Made by a program: the position numbers and the translations under genes. The notes below the pieces were generated by a model. That model saw only the letters and a program-made list of their open reading frames with translations. It had not been told where the DNA came from and ran no database searches. Source: Phoronis australis (taxonomy: Eukaryota > Phoronida > Phoronidae). From it: 37,871 nt of DNA. The stretch is taken from contig NMRA01000575.1 in the NCBI GenBank assembly GCA_002633005.1, positions 51,870 through 89,740 on the forward strand, in the 5' to 3' direction. This document shows, one piece after another, positions 23,822 through 34,069 of the stretch. Within the stretch, counting starts at the first letter, position 1. Every line of letters starts with the position of its first letter.

Positions 23822-23933
23822 TTTATCCAGTCTTTACACTCTGCCTTTAGCCTTTTAAAATCACTCTGAATGAGACTATCATCAACCTCACGTAACAGCT
23901 CACGATGAAGTTCCCGCGCTCTATCCGGTACTT
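23822..23933 (-). CDS. Exon E: N-terminal half of the death-effector domain
   Basis: Acceptor AATTTATTTGCAG (ending 23934) opens an exon of 112 bp. The first two bases (AA) complete a codon with one base from exon D, giving Lys, then VPDRARELHRELLREVDDSL and IQSDFKRLKAECKDWI. It ends two bases into a codon at donor AAA|GTAAGA and joins exon F in frame (DWI-K-PAQLEK). The LLREV...L...DF..LK pattern is helices 1-2 of a DED. DEDs recruit other DED proteins, classically FADD and initiator caspases, in the cytosol. The five upstream arginines and acids (PDRARELHRE) form an extended first helix. Exon E is 4.9 kb from exon D across one assembly N, so its membership rests on phase match and order. 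Confidence 0.78.
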
Positions 23934-25888
23934 CTGCAAATAAATTGACACATTTATAAGCTATGTTAACAGCATCGGTGGTCTGTTTCACTAGTTTGCA
24001 CATTATCCAACGCCGTCCTAGGCATGATATGATTTAGGTACAAGCCCGTAATGTTTTAAAACTTTTTATTCTACTCTTAACAAAACCAGCAGTCACAACA
24101 CCACTAACATGTATTGAAAAGAGGTTTTCTGAACACAGGTGGCTTCACGTCGCACTTAAGTTTAACTAATCCACGAGTATGAAGCATGAATGCAATCCGT
24201 TAAATTCAGCATTACACGGATGCGTCTGAGGCAGTTGCTTGGTCATGATAATTAAACATATTTCGACTGTTTCAAGTGTGTGTTATCCGTTTGATGGTAT
24301 TTTTGCAAAAACTTGCGATGTCAGTGGCAGTTAACTCACGAGACATATTGTTTTTGATAGCCATGTAACTTTAGATTTTCACTGAAAGAACATCTCAAAC
24401 GCTTATTCCAAGTAAACAGATGGAAATAGAGAACACCAATTTAGGCAACGTGTAACTTGTTATAACGTTTTCCTCTGTGATCTATTAAAGTGCAAGTCTA
24501 AAGAACACGATGTTGTACATTTGGTTACATTAGTTAATCATCGACCATGCTCGTCTATTTCTTTGACTGAAATAACCTGAACATATCGTTTGGAACGATT
24601 GCAGAATTACAGCTATAATATTTTGGAAAACGCATTGATACTACTTGATTGAATAACCGTTGGTATTGTGTTTTGGTGTTTTTGGTTCATATTTTGATTC
24701 TTGTTTGTTGTCCAAATATTCATCTATTCCTTTTTACCAGAAGCGCAGCCACCGACAAGTGCCCTGACTCTTCTTGGAAGGCGGCGTATACATGCAAAAG
24801 CATATGGACCCAGTCTTGTGTTATGTTAAAAGGAGAAAACTTTCCTATAGATATGTAAGCTGATATACTTTCTTCATCAACTTAGCGTGAAACGGGAGTC
24901 ACAATACATACATGTATGAAACAGATGTTTTAAGAATTTACAATTTAGCGTATACGACTTTTAATGCTTCGGTGAAAAACTCACAGGTTGGTTGAAATGA
25001 ACACGAAGGGGTGACTTAGAAAACTGTAACATAGCATGAGGCTATCCATCTTGAACACCAAATTTAAACGGAATTTTGCCAGGTTTTAAGAATAATAGTG
25101 TTGCAAAGAATGTGTATTCTTTTGCTACAGTTAATTCAAAAGGCATGGTTACGTGACCGAAATAAAGGCACAAGTTTTTACTTTTTAATAAATCAATGCC
25201 CTTTCACATTAGTTTAAGTATGCTTTACTAATAGTGGTTCATGAAATTAATTTTTTCCGAATAACAAAAATTTTACAATTCATTGTTCTCAAAACGTACC
25301 AATAGACTATAATTTATATAAAAGTGGTGCAAAAGCTTGCCGTTTGGCCATTTGCCCAAAACGGTAGCAGAGTGTATTCTGTTATTTTCTTTGAGTTTTT
25401 AGCCGTTTAGTTCGAAAAATGCCATATAAGCATCGCTATTATAGCAAATGAAATTCAGATTCGCACTACAATACGTTCTATTGCGTTCGATATTAATTTC
25501 GTCAAGTGTATTTTAAACGGGCGGTAGGCGAAATCAGTTTTCACCTCGTCAAAAATACATACTACATCTAAAATTATCACTTAACAAGGCGCTTACTTTC
25601 TTTAGTGATTCTATTCTTTCTGCTTCTAAACATATCTTTGATGAAGCATAACTACGGGAAATCAGGTGACTTTGGAGAAAAATTCTTCTAACTCCACTGG
25701 TAACTTTGACCGCGCGAGAGATAACCACATTATTTCAGCTGAGTCAGGTGAGTATGAGGCAAAGGGTAATGCGAGACTGAGCGAAGCGCGAGACTTGGCG
25801 CGTGACCTGGAGCGTGACACTTGCAAAATAGCATGAGAAAATATCAAGTGAAATTTGTTAGAGTTGTTTCTTTTGGACTTTTTGTTTG
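23934..25888. other. Intron sequence, nothing firm
   Basis: Large intron upstream of exon E. A plus-strand piece at 24740-24858 reads SAATDKCPDSSWKAAYTCKS to a stop behind a CAG, but cysteine spacing fits no family. GCGTGAC words and a GCGCGAGACTTGGCGCG stretch at 25770-25820 recall the GCGTGAG repeat. Confidence 0.35.
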
Positions 25889-27170
25889 TCAACAAGCGTG
25901 ATTTCACGTAACTTCCTCAAAATGGCGCCAAGTGAGAAACTCGAGCGAACCTCGAGGTTTTCATGGATATGTTCAAGTTATTTGTAGACTAAACTATGTC
26001 CAGAGTCAGGGTTTGTGTTAATTATTACTCCATGAGCACACATGCATGTTTCATTTGATTTTATTTGCTGCATTTTGAAGTGAATAACTTTTTATGGACA
26101 TACACTGACGCCCCTGTATGCCTGCGCCATTCGTGCCTAGTCCGGGTTGAGTTCCAATTTCAATCACTTCACAGCTTCGCGCAACAGAACAAGTTCACAT
26201 TTTCTTCGTCCACTCACAGTTGTTCCAAGATTCATCTACTGTCTCTTAAGTTGTGTTTACGTTTTAAGCATGAAATTCACCATAAAACTCCAGTAAGATT
26301 TAGCGTGTGTAGCAAAGACTCGGGACAAAACAAGAGCAATATGGCGGGTTTTGCCCCCTTCCGGTGACGTCACATTGACTAACGAGAAACTTGCAAGTGA
26401 GCTAGTACCTCTACGTCATAGACATATTTGATCATTGATTAGTTACCACTAGACGATAATTCGAGTACACTGTTCTTGGAAACCTATCCCTAATGGTGAG
26501 ATTTTCATGATACTGACTAAAACATGTATTTNTCAACAAGCGTGATTTCACGTAACTTCCTCAAAATGGCGCCAAGTGAGAAACTCGAGCGAACCTCGAG
26601 GTTTTCATAGATATGTTCAAGTTATTTGTAAACTAAACTATGTCCAGAGTCAGGGTTTGTGTTAATTATTACTCCATGAGCACACATGCATGTTTCATTT
26701 GATTTTATTTGCTGCATTTTGAAGTGAATAACTTTTTATGGACAAACACTGTCGCCCCTGTATGCCTGCGCCATTCATGCCTAGTCCGTGTTGAGTTCCA
26801 ATTTCAGTCATTTCACAGCTTCGCGCAACAGAACAAGTTCACATTTTCTTCGTCCACTCACAGTTATTCCAAGATTCATTTACTGTCTCTTAAGTTGTGT
26901 TTACGTTTTAAGCATGAAATTCACCATAAAACTCCAGTAAGATTTAGCCTGTGTAGCAAAGACTCGGGACAAAACAAGAGCAATATGGCGGGTTTTGCCC
27001 CCTTCCGGTGACGTCACATTGACTAACGAGAAACTTGCAAGTGAGCTAGTACCTCTACGTCATAGACATAGTTGATCATTGATTAGTTACCACTAGACGA
27101 TAATTCGAGTACACTGTTCTTGGAAACCTATCCCTAATGGTGAGATTTTCATGATACTGACTCAAACATG
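25889..27170. repeat. Direct near-copies around N at 26532
   Basis: 25889-26526 and 26533-27170 are both 638 bp and differ at about a dozen bases, roughly 2%. Five unmatched bases precede the N. Same pattern as the other N joints. Confidence 0.92.
26335..26374. promoter_or_regulatory. YY1/ETS/CRE-like motif cluster
   Basis: Within 40 bp lie AATATGGCGGG (YY1-like), CCTTCCGGT (ETS site on the minus strand) and TGACGTCA (perfect palindromic CRE). The same cluster is kept in the other copy (26979-27018). AAAATGGCGCC, another YY1-like word, lies at 25918-25928 and 26562-26572. Such clusters are typical of TATA-less promoters. It is 2.4 kb upstream of exon E on the minus strand, so an internal promoter for a DED-only transcript is conceivable. 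Confidence 0.35.
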
Positions 27171-27280
27171 ACTGTAGTATTTTGTAAGATGAGAGAACAT
27201 TTACAGAATTCAATATTTTGATAACCACTAATGGATATTTCATTCCCACATCAATATGTTTACCATGTATTATAAAGCCA

Positions 27281-27396
27281 CAATACCACGTGATCATGTA
27301 TTACATGGTTACAATACCACATGATCATGCATTACGTGGCTACAATACCAGATGACCATGTATCACATAGCAACAATTCCATATGACCTATTACAT
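27281..27396. repeat. 31-bp tandem repeat, nearly four copies
   Basis: CAATACCAC(G/A)TGATCATG units start at 27281, 27312, 27343 and 27374, an exact 31-bp period. Each unit has CCA-Y-RTGAYCATG followed by a TTACATGG-type half. The first carries CACGTG. Confidence 0.9.
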
Positions 27397-27754
27397 ATTA
27401 TATTCAAATGTTGTGCTTTTACGTGATCGTCGGTGCTTCTTATGCTCTTGGATATTTGGTAATTACCTAAACCCGTGCATACACATGTACATAACACACA
27501 TATTTGTATACTACTTTTCGTGTGCGAAAGATCGATGTGCCTATGTAAACAAATGCTTCATCTCAAATTTTGATTGTAGCCTGACTCATACACTTGGTGA
27601 GCACAAATATGTTTTTACTGAACTTCTGAACCGAGTTCATGAGACAAAATCGAGAAGGCTTTAAATCGTCTCAAGAAAAACTCCAGAGATATGTTAACTG
27701 CCACAAACTTCGCCAGGATGTATGCAAATTGCGCTATTTGGTTAAAAAAACAAA

Positions 27755-27864
27755 AAGTTGCCTTACGCTGGAGGGGAATCTCCGACCTTCCTCCGCTCGG
27801 CGCTACGTGCGCAAAGCGCAAATCCTAAACACCCCCTTACTAAAATTGTCGATCCGCCACTGCA
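27755..27864. repeat. Probable fragment of a dispersed element
   Basis: GC-rich stretch (TCCGCTCGGCGCTACGTGCG, then CACCCCCTTACTAAAATTGTCGATCCGCC) unlike its AT-rich surroundings. The wording resembles the tail of a dispersed invertebrate element and echoes ATCCGCC at 3580-3586. Boundaries are unclear. Confidence 0.4.
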
Positions 27865-28865
27865 CAATGAATTATGCAAACACATACACGTACATGTGTG
27901 CGTGTATTTGTATGTATATATTACTAGGGTAGAGGGATTTGAAATGTGTAACCGATACATAAGTAGTGAATAAGACAATATTCCCTAGAGTTTCTAGCAC
28001 TGCTGAATTTGAACAGCTCTGACGTTATCATTCCCAAGACGTAGATTCTCCACGGTCTCATTAAATACATGTTACAAGTTTAATTTTCATGCCTGTTAAA
28101 CATCAATCAATAGTCTAGAAAACTGTTCAACTTTGGCTGAAGTCGCATTATGTTTTATCACAAATAATAAATTTAGCATGAGTACTTCCAACCCTTTTTC
28201 TATTTAATGTTGATGAGTTAACCGGTACGCTCGCTGGAACTATTTTACCCGCATATGCTTGTAGTAATACTCGCGAAACAACCTCCTATGTATCATATGC
28301 ATTTTGCAAGCTATTGCAATTTCTTGCTCTTTTCATTTGGATCTTGGTTAGCGGAACAACATCCGGTCATCCAAGCCTGCGATACGCAGACTCAGAGACG
28401 ACACGAAAACGTAAGATAATAAAGCAGATTCACAAGACATCGGCAGGCATTATAAACAATGTACGTGATCGCATCAGCATTAGTCGTCTTTGCACTTGGA
28501 ACACAGCCCATGTCACCATCAGCGCGCATGCGTCCAAATGTCGACTTTAGACTTGCAAGCCAAACGGGAGTGTCGTAGACCTGGCGTGCGTTCGGTAGAC
28601 TCAAGGAAATCGCAAATACGCGAGGTAACATAAGACATCGCGACATGCTAAGTATTACATGATATGCTGTCAATTCTCTTGCAATAGGAGCCAAAACTTT
28701 TTGATTGTACGTGAATAACACAGTTCATGTTTACATGCAAAAAATTCATTCTTCACAATTTTAAGAAATCCTCCTCTAGTTCACTTATTCCGTCAGTACT
28801 TCATACTTTTCTTCACAAAATCATACAGTCTGCATGATATTATCTATTTAGACTCGATTACTTAC
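27865..28865. other. Intron sequence; one possible signal-peptide frame
   Basis: Upstream of exon E and downstream of exon D. A plus-strand ATG near 28300 opens MHFASYCNFLLFSFGSWLAE and reaches a GTAAGA donor at about 28411. It could be a first exon, but a parallel frame is also open and no second exon was found. Confidence 0.3.
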
Positions 28866-28926
28866 TTTGTTCCTCTGAAGGATAAGCACATGTTGATGGC
28901 GATTTAGCAGTCGTGTCTTTTTGAAT
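28866..28926 (-). CDS. Exon D: second linker exon
   Basis: A 61-bp exon behind acceptor CTATATTTCCAG, beginning in phase 0 and ending in phase 1 at donor GTAAGT (28865-28860). It reads IQKDTTAKSPSTCAYPSEEQ plus one base. It is a near-copy of exon B: same length, same phases, same first six residues and the same intron bases upstream (AGCTGGGTYCTATATTTCCAG). Ser/Thr/Pro-rich and uncharged in the middle, it reads as a flexible linker. Its last base joins the AA of exon E to make Lys. The strong resemblance of two independent exons makes the splice calls convincing. Confidence 0.8.
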
Positions 28927-29414
28927 CTGGAAATATAGAACCCAGCTAACATTCAGTAGTTGTTAAATAGTGATTTCACGTTGGCGACAACTCTGCCTTG
29001 CAAGCAAAAACACTATCTGTGTTTCATTGTACCCTTTGCCCGTCATCATTTTCCAGGGCGTTGTCCTCGAATTCGTTACTGTATATATACATGGTGTAGC
29101 ATTACGCAACGTGTGAACTTAAACATATTTTTGCGATATTTCAGTTTACCTGTTACGTCATCTACTACTTATTATACTGACAAATAAAAGAGTAAAGCCC
29201 CCGAGTCTGTTTTGTTTTGCTCCAACAATCACTATATACATGTACGATAATCAGACCCGTAGGCCCTGAGATGGACAATTTTTCCCGTAATATAAGTAAT
29301 GTCATCGTCAGTTTGACGGCTCTCATGCAACCAATTCCAAACTTGGATTCAAAATTGGCCATTTTATGACAGTTTTAAAGAAAATGGTTACGGAACTATG
29401 AATATAATACTAAC

Positions 29415-29530
29415 GCTTCGAGCAAACTGGACTTGACCGATTTGGCTCATTGCCACTCCAACTCTAAACTCTTCCAGGTCATCCTGCTTTAATAAAGGTT
29501 GCTCGATCCTGTTGGCTTGTTGGTGAAGTT
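29415..29530 (-). CDS. Exon C: shortened relative of the exon A start
   Basis: Acceptor AACTCTTTTTCAG (ending 29531) opens an exon that begins AA in phase 1, as exon A does. It gives 38 full codons ending in phase 0 at a GTTAGT donor (29414-29409). The start, LHQQANRIEQPLLKQDDLEE, aligns with exon A (KANGIIRVEQPLLMQAVREE), and the acceptor-side intron bases also match (AACTCTTTTCAG). The rest, FRVGVAMSQIGQVQFARS, does not follow exon A and the whole ZU5-UPA body is missing. It links in frame between exons B and D. GTTAGT is a weaker donor than the others, so the 3' edge is less sure. Confidence 0.68.
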
Positions 29531-31018
29531 CTGAAAAAGAGTTAGTGATATAAGATTGTTTGCAGGCCTTTGAAGGCTCACCGCTACGTACTTCCAGGGC
29601 GTCTTGTAAAGTGTAAAAAGTTAAAACACAAACAGTTATATCACATGGCAGGTGTGAGCAAGGAAAGAGATAGTACACGTATGGCATGTATGTTCTATAT
29701 TTATTGGTAACAAAGCGTTCAGCAAAAGTATGCCACAGTTACCAGAGACTAATACCACGTGTGACCTTTGAAAGACCCATCACCAAGCGAAACACAAGAA
29801 GAGTTTTTGTTAAAAACCACATAATTTTTCAGCGCCAGAAACAGACAAAATTTATGATCGGAAATTTTCAATGGCTGAAAATGTAGTGCAGGTACTTTAA
29901 ATCGACATTTCGGATTTGAGCTTGGAAAAAGTGATGTTCAAACTAGAATCGTCAACAATTCAGTTCCGCCCAAGTCGGGGTATTTAAAGGCTAATAATTT
30001 CATGCAAAACTAGTTTTTGAATACCTAATCAGCACTAAACACTACTTTCTTCTGATGAAATTTACGTGTAAGCCCGACACCTTGATTTTCAGGATCACCA
30101 ATTTATGCACAAACGGATTTATTATCGTTAACTCTAAAAGGCGTGAGAGAGGTTTTTGGCAATTACTGAGAGGATTCTTGAGTTTTAAAACAGTTCAATT
30201 GCCGGGTTGGCGCGAACAGAAATGGCATAGAGAAAAAAAGTAAATAGGCCCGAACGATTGAGGTCAATTTTGCGTTCGTAATTCAGTTTTCCACGTTTAA
30301 TGTTTTATCACTAAATCACTTATGTCAACCCCTGCACACTTAGTAAATTGTACAGGGAATGTAAAAAGCCGCATCCCGTTTTTCCAGAGTAATTTCTCCT
30401 TCTTCATAGTCGAACGAATTTGAGGTTTTCTGCTCAACCTTGTGGCTATTTTATTTTTGCGTGTCGCGTGCACTTGGTTTGCTAAAACTGAGACCTTACT
30501 TTTGTTAATAGGCTTATTTTAAACATAGCAATTGTAAATTACATTCATCATTCTTAGCAAATATTCAAATTGGAATCTATTAAATATTATTTGAAGTTGT
30601 AACAGTAATACTTATAAAAGTGTTTATAAATAACAGTTAGCAAGCGTGAACACTGAATTGAGCTTGAAGCAGAACAGCTAGACAGTCTCGCCGCGCTTTT
30701 GGAGTTGGGGGTTCGTCTCCGTTTGAGTGAACGTGCATATGGAATTCGCGGCCGAAACTGGGTCGGTTTAAGAGGTTGTTTGCTTGTCCTTCCGAGTGTG
30801 TTCCGTTGCGACTCCCGATTTGTCAATCATAACCTTGTCTTTTACTTTTTTTCTGATAATAAAATGCACGGCGTATGGATTTCTACTCTGCACTACTTTG
30901 TGATTCGCCCACGTAATATCAAAACAGTACTCGGTGTTATTAACAAGTCATTTCGTTACTCATTCAAGGTTATGTGAGAGAAGTTGTTATCGAAAGAATT
31001 GAGTTACAATATACTTAC

Positions 31019-31079
31019 GTAGTTTTAACGGAAGACAATCAGGTGTTGAAGGTGATTCAGGAGTCGTGTCTTTTTGAAT
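31019..31079 (-). CDS. Exon B: first linker exon
   Basis: A 61-bp exon behind acceptor CTATATTTCCAG and ahead of a perfect donor GTAAGT (31018-31013). Phase 0 at the start accepts exon A (ends phase 0). Phase 1 at the end passes one C to exon C, making CAA (Gln). It reads IQKDTTPESPSTPDCLPLKL. Compared with exon D, the IQKDTT start and SPST core are kept and the end has diverged. Proline- and threonine-rich, it is probably an unstructured tether between the ZU5-UPA part and what follows. Confidence 0.8.
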
Positions 31080-32463
31080 CTGGAAATATAGGACCCAGCT
31101 GCATTCAGGTTTGGATTAAAACTGTTTTTATGCAAGTCGCTTTGCCCAGAACTCTGTTTTGCAAACAGATTACTGTTTGTAGTTCAGTGCATTATTTGTT
31201 AATATTTAAAAATTAATACATTCAATATTTAGTACGTGAAATCTAGAGGTTAAGAGAGACTCAGATTTGTCAAGACTAAAACGGGGACTTTTTATAAGGG
31301 TTTCAGTGACCAAACACGTATGCGTTAAAAGTATTCATCATTTGGTGGCCCTGTGAGGTCGTTATCCATATATCTCGAATTAACTTTGGCTAAAGATACC
31401 AAGATTCAAGGGTGGCCATCTGGGTTAGATTTGGTACGATACCGGAAACCAAAAAAACTGCAATCCAGTACCAGTTTTATGAAGAAACATCTAGTCAATG
31501 TTTAATATCGATTGGCCACAACGTGCGATAACATATGTCCAGATGCTGTCGTAGAGTCTGTTCTTAAATGTTCTATATGGCTTAAGCTGTCACCGCTTTC
31601 TAAGACAACCATTGGATACGGAGAGTTATGCCTGAGTGTTGAGCCGGATGCGTCAAATAAAGGATTCTGAATCGACAGCTCACGTCAAGGTAAAAAGATT
31701 GAATGAATTAGCAGCTAAATCGCAGTTTTGTATCGTATTTTCACGTCTTGACGTCATCTATCTTGCACATGATGCAAACAAATGAGCGTAGATCACATCT
31801 CTCAGTCAGCGTCAACCCTTACACCAGTTGCAGGTCCGTGAGACCATTCTTTTCAACAAACACCTACTGTAGAAGAACTGTCTCATTTAAAACCAGCCAA
31901 GTGTGTTCATACAAGCTTATCAATGACTTAAGGAGAAAAAAACAAATCCCATGAAACGGTTTTAAAGCATTTAACATTTTCTTTCACCATCTTTTTAGGC
32001 AGACGTGCATTCCTGGCAGGATTACATCACATATGTCTAAATTCATGAAGTTTTATCAGTCAACTTGAAAAATAGGACAGACGTTAATAAGTCTACCCGT
32101 CGAAATTATCTGTCATGACTTTAAAAAGAAACTCATACATGTATGCCAAAAGAAGGGAGCGCAAAAACAGACACGAAATACATAAATACGGCCCGTATAA
32201 GGGACACCCATACATGCAGGTCAAACAAGACTGAAATTGGGCTGAAACCCATCAACTGTTAAGTGGAAATATGTTTGTTATCTTTCAAAAAGGTGTTTTG
32301 GTAGAAGTAAAGACATTCTAAATCAGCTGAGTGGTCATTTTGGGACGTCCCAGAAGTCTGACAACAGAATGTTCCCCTTTAGGTGAGTACACTGTTCCAT
32401 AGCAACAAGTAAACAATGCGTTGAAGGTGAGCATGTATTTGATTATTTGTATTTTATACTCAC
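31080..32463. other. Intron between exons A and B
   Basis: Begins at the exon A donor GTGAGT (32463-32458). No other feature recognised. Confidence 0.5.
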
Positions 32464-33221
32464 TTGCACTTTCCTTGAACGTAGGAGGACAGCCTTGTTT
32501 TCTTTTGACAGTTGGTACACCTTCATAACAACCACGTCTCCAACCTCCCGGTCATCAACACTCTGCCACTCGTCAATGCGCATGCCTGTCTGTTTACATA
32601 TTTCTCTATCAACTTTCATCGGGTCTGATCTCTTCTCTACTTCTTCACGTTTGCAATTAATTTGAGCCAAAAACATAATTTCCTGCTGGCAGTGCAATTC
32701 ACTTGGGTATTCTGTCTCACATGGATGTTCTGGACAGTTTGCTCCATCTTCATGACAAAGTAAGCTGAGTGATACACCGAATTTCTCTTTTTTCGCAGAC
32801 GGGCAAAATTTAGCTCTAAATGTCCCTTTCAAATAATCCCTTATAAAAGAAAAAACTTTGCTGAAATACTCGGTCCATCCTATCACATGTTCGGAAAAAT
32901 GACGACAGTAGTAAACCAATTCTTGACCGTGAAGCTGAGCATTGCACTGAGTAGTGATGTCTGTTACTTCGCCATTAGATAATCTAAATATAAAGAACGT
33001 AGACGGATCTTTGTCATCACCCAGTTGTGTTAAAATGTCGCTGACGTCCACTTTCATTGTCACAGGAACAGTAAAAGCGGGCACACCTGTTTGCAAACAC
33101 ACTCTCTGGGGATGCAAATAAACGGTTCCATCTTCAAACTCTTCACGCACAGCCTGCATCAATAAAGGTTGCTCGACTCTAATAATCCCGTTGGCTTTAT
33201 CATCTGGTGATAGGAGAACTT
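32464..33221 (-). CDS. Exon A: ZU5-like C-terminal part plus UPA-like domain
   Basis: The longest exon in the window, 758 bp, with acceptor ATAACTCTTTTCAG (ending 33222), phase 1 in, 252 full codons, and phase 0 out at CAA|GTGAGT. Residues 30-115 follow the second half of a ZU5 domain: VYLHPQRVCLQTGVPAFTVP, an F-P-V strand, then GEVTDITTQCN and YCRHFSEHVIGW, matching the usual DITxxC...HFS ending. Residues 116-252 (GTFRAKFCPSAKKEKFGVSL, LSLLCHEDG, then a charged, cysteine-rich stretch) fit a UPA domain in place and rough pattern. Known ZU5-UPA proteins (UNC5, PIDD1, UNC5CL, ankyrins) end in a death domain; this gene ends in a DED. The N-terminal half of ZU5 and anything before it must lie in exons above 33221 that I could not find. 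No transmembrane segment is present. Confidence 0.72.
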
Positions 33222-33439
33222 CTGAAAAGAGTTATTCATATGAAGATAACTTGCAGGAATTACAATCGATGGGCATTTCATCAATTGAAAAACATGACCA
33301 ATAAAATTGTAAGTGCTTAATTTTTACCACTTAAAAAATAATGGTTACAGGTTATCATTGCAATGGTCTTACTTGAGCGGACTGCAACCTTATTATTACA
33401 TAACACTGTGTGGACAATGCCAGTTAAAGAGCTCCCTCT
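33222..33439. other. Intron sequence upstream of exon A
   Basis: Nothing recognised beyond the exon A acceptor. Confidence 0.4.
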
Positions 33440-33661
33440 ATGACCCTGTGTCTCAAAAAGAGGTATATTAATGCCTCAAAAGACGACCGTCTGCGCCGCT
33501 GTTGTTTTTACCAGTGCATATTGAGTTCTGATAGAAGTCCGCGTAGAGTCGCCTTCTTCAACAACAACAGCTTGACTGAGAATGCCTCTGTATTAAAATT
33601 TCGTGAATACGTGAAAGTTGCACAGAAATGCCATAGGTTTGTGCGCAGAGGAAGATCTTAG
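33440..33661 (+). CDS. Unrecognised basic ORF, 73 codons
   Basis: Starts at a true ATG and reads MTLCLKKRYINASKDDRLRR, then SPRRVAFFNNNSLTENASV and EYVKVAQKCHRFVRRGRS to TAG. It is arginine/lysine-rich with protein-like composition. A second plus frame follows directly (33662-33772, ARAEHAIQSGATSSSAHSKK to FNEELST) and ends at a GTGAGT. The two may be one coding stretch broken by a frameshift or short intron. No family is recognised. A decayed transposon ORF is the main alternative. Confidence 0.22.
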   Translation: MTLCLKKRYINASKDDRLRRCCFYQCILSSDRSPRRVAFFNNNSLTENASVLKFREYVKVAQKCHRFVRRGRS

Positions 33662-34069
33662 AATGCCAGGGCGGAACACGCAATTCAGTCAGGAGCAACA
33701 TCTTCTTCTGCACATTCGAAGAAAACGTGTTTCTCAACACAAAAGCGGCGTTTCAATGAAGAACTCTCCACATTGTGAGTGTATTTACATTTTTTTATAA
33801 ATAACGAACCCGCTGCTTTTATTTTAGTGCGAATGATGCCAAACTCTCGAAACCAGCGGCCCAGATTGAGTACTAGTACACGTTGGTTTAGGCACTGCGT
33901 ATAGACCGTGACCATGCTATCATGGCAATGCGATACGAGTGACCCAGGTACCATGACCTTTGTCAGTGATTATTAAGTTCAATTTTGAGAATATTCCATG
34001 ACCACCACTTGGTTTTGTTGATTGCGGCTTACATTTACTTGCACCATTTCTTGTGCAAGTGTGCCTAGT

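Noticed and set aside
24739-24858. Cysteine-containing plus-strand piece behind CAG, considered as a secreted cysteine-rich peptide exon
   Set aside because: Only three cysteines with spacing that fits no known fold, no upstream signal exon, and a stop soon after. Not supported as any secreted peptide.
26065-27011. Two matching 100-codon plus frames (26065-26367 and 26709-27011) that look like a duplicated gene
   Set aside because: They lie in the N-flanked duplicate pair, have no ATG and end inside the YY1/ETS/CRE cluster. Agreement between alleles is expected without any coding role.
28300-28411. Plus-strand ATG with signal-peptide-like start and GTAAGA donor
   Set aside because: A second frame over the same bases also looks like a leader, no second exon was found, and it sits inside an intron of the minus-strand gene.
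30700-30725. GGGGTTCGTCTCC, like a tRNA B box
   Set aside because: No A box or cloverleaf could be built around it.
30587-30977. GC-richer stretch with open frames on both strands (30699-30977 plus, 30587-30826 minus) between exons B and C
   Set aside because: Frames on both strands are equally open, no splice pairing with the exons was found, and the exon B to exon C join works without it.
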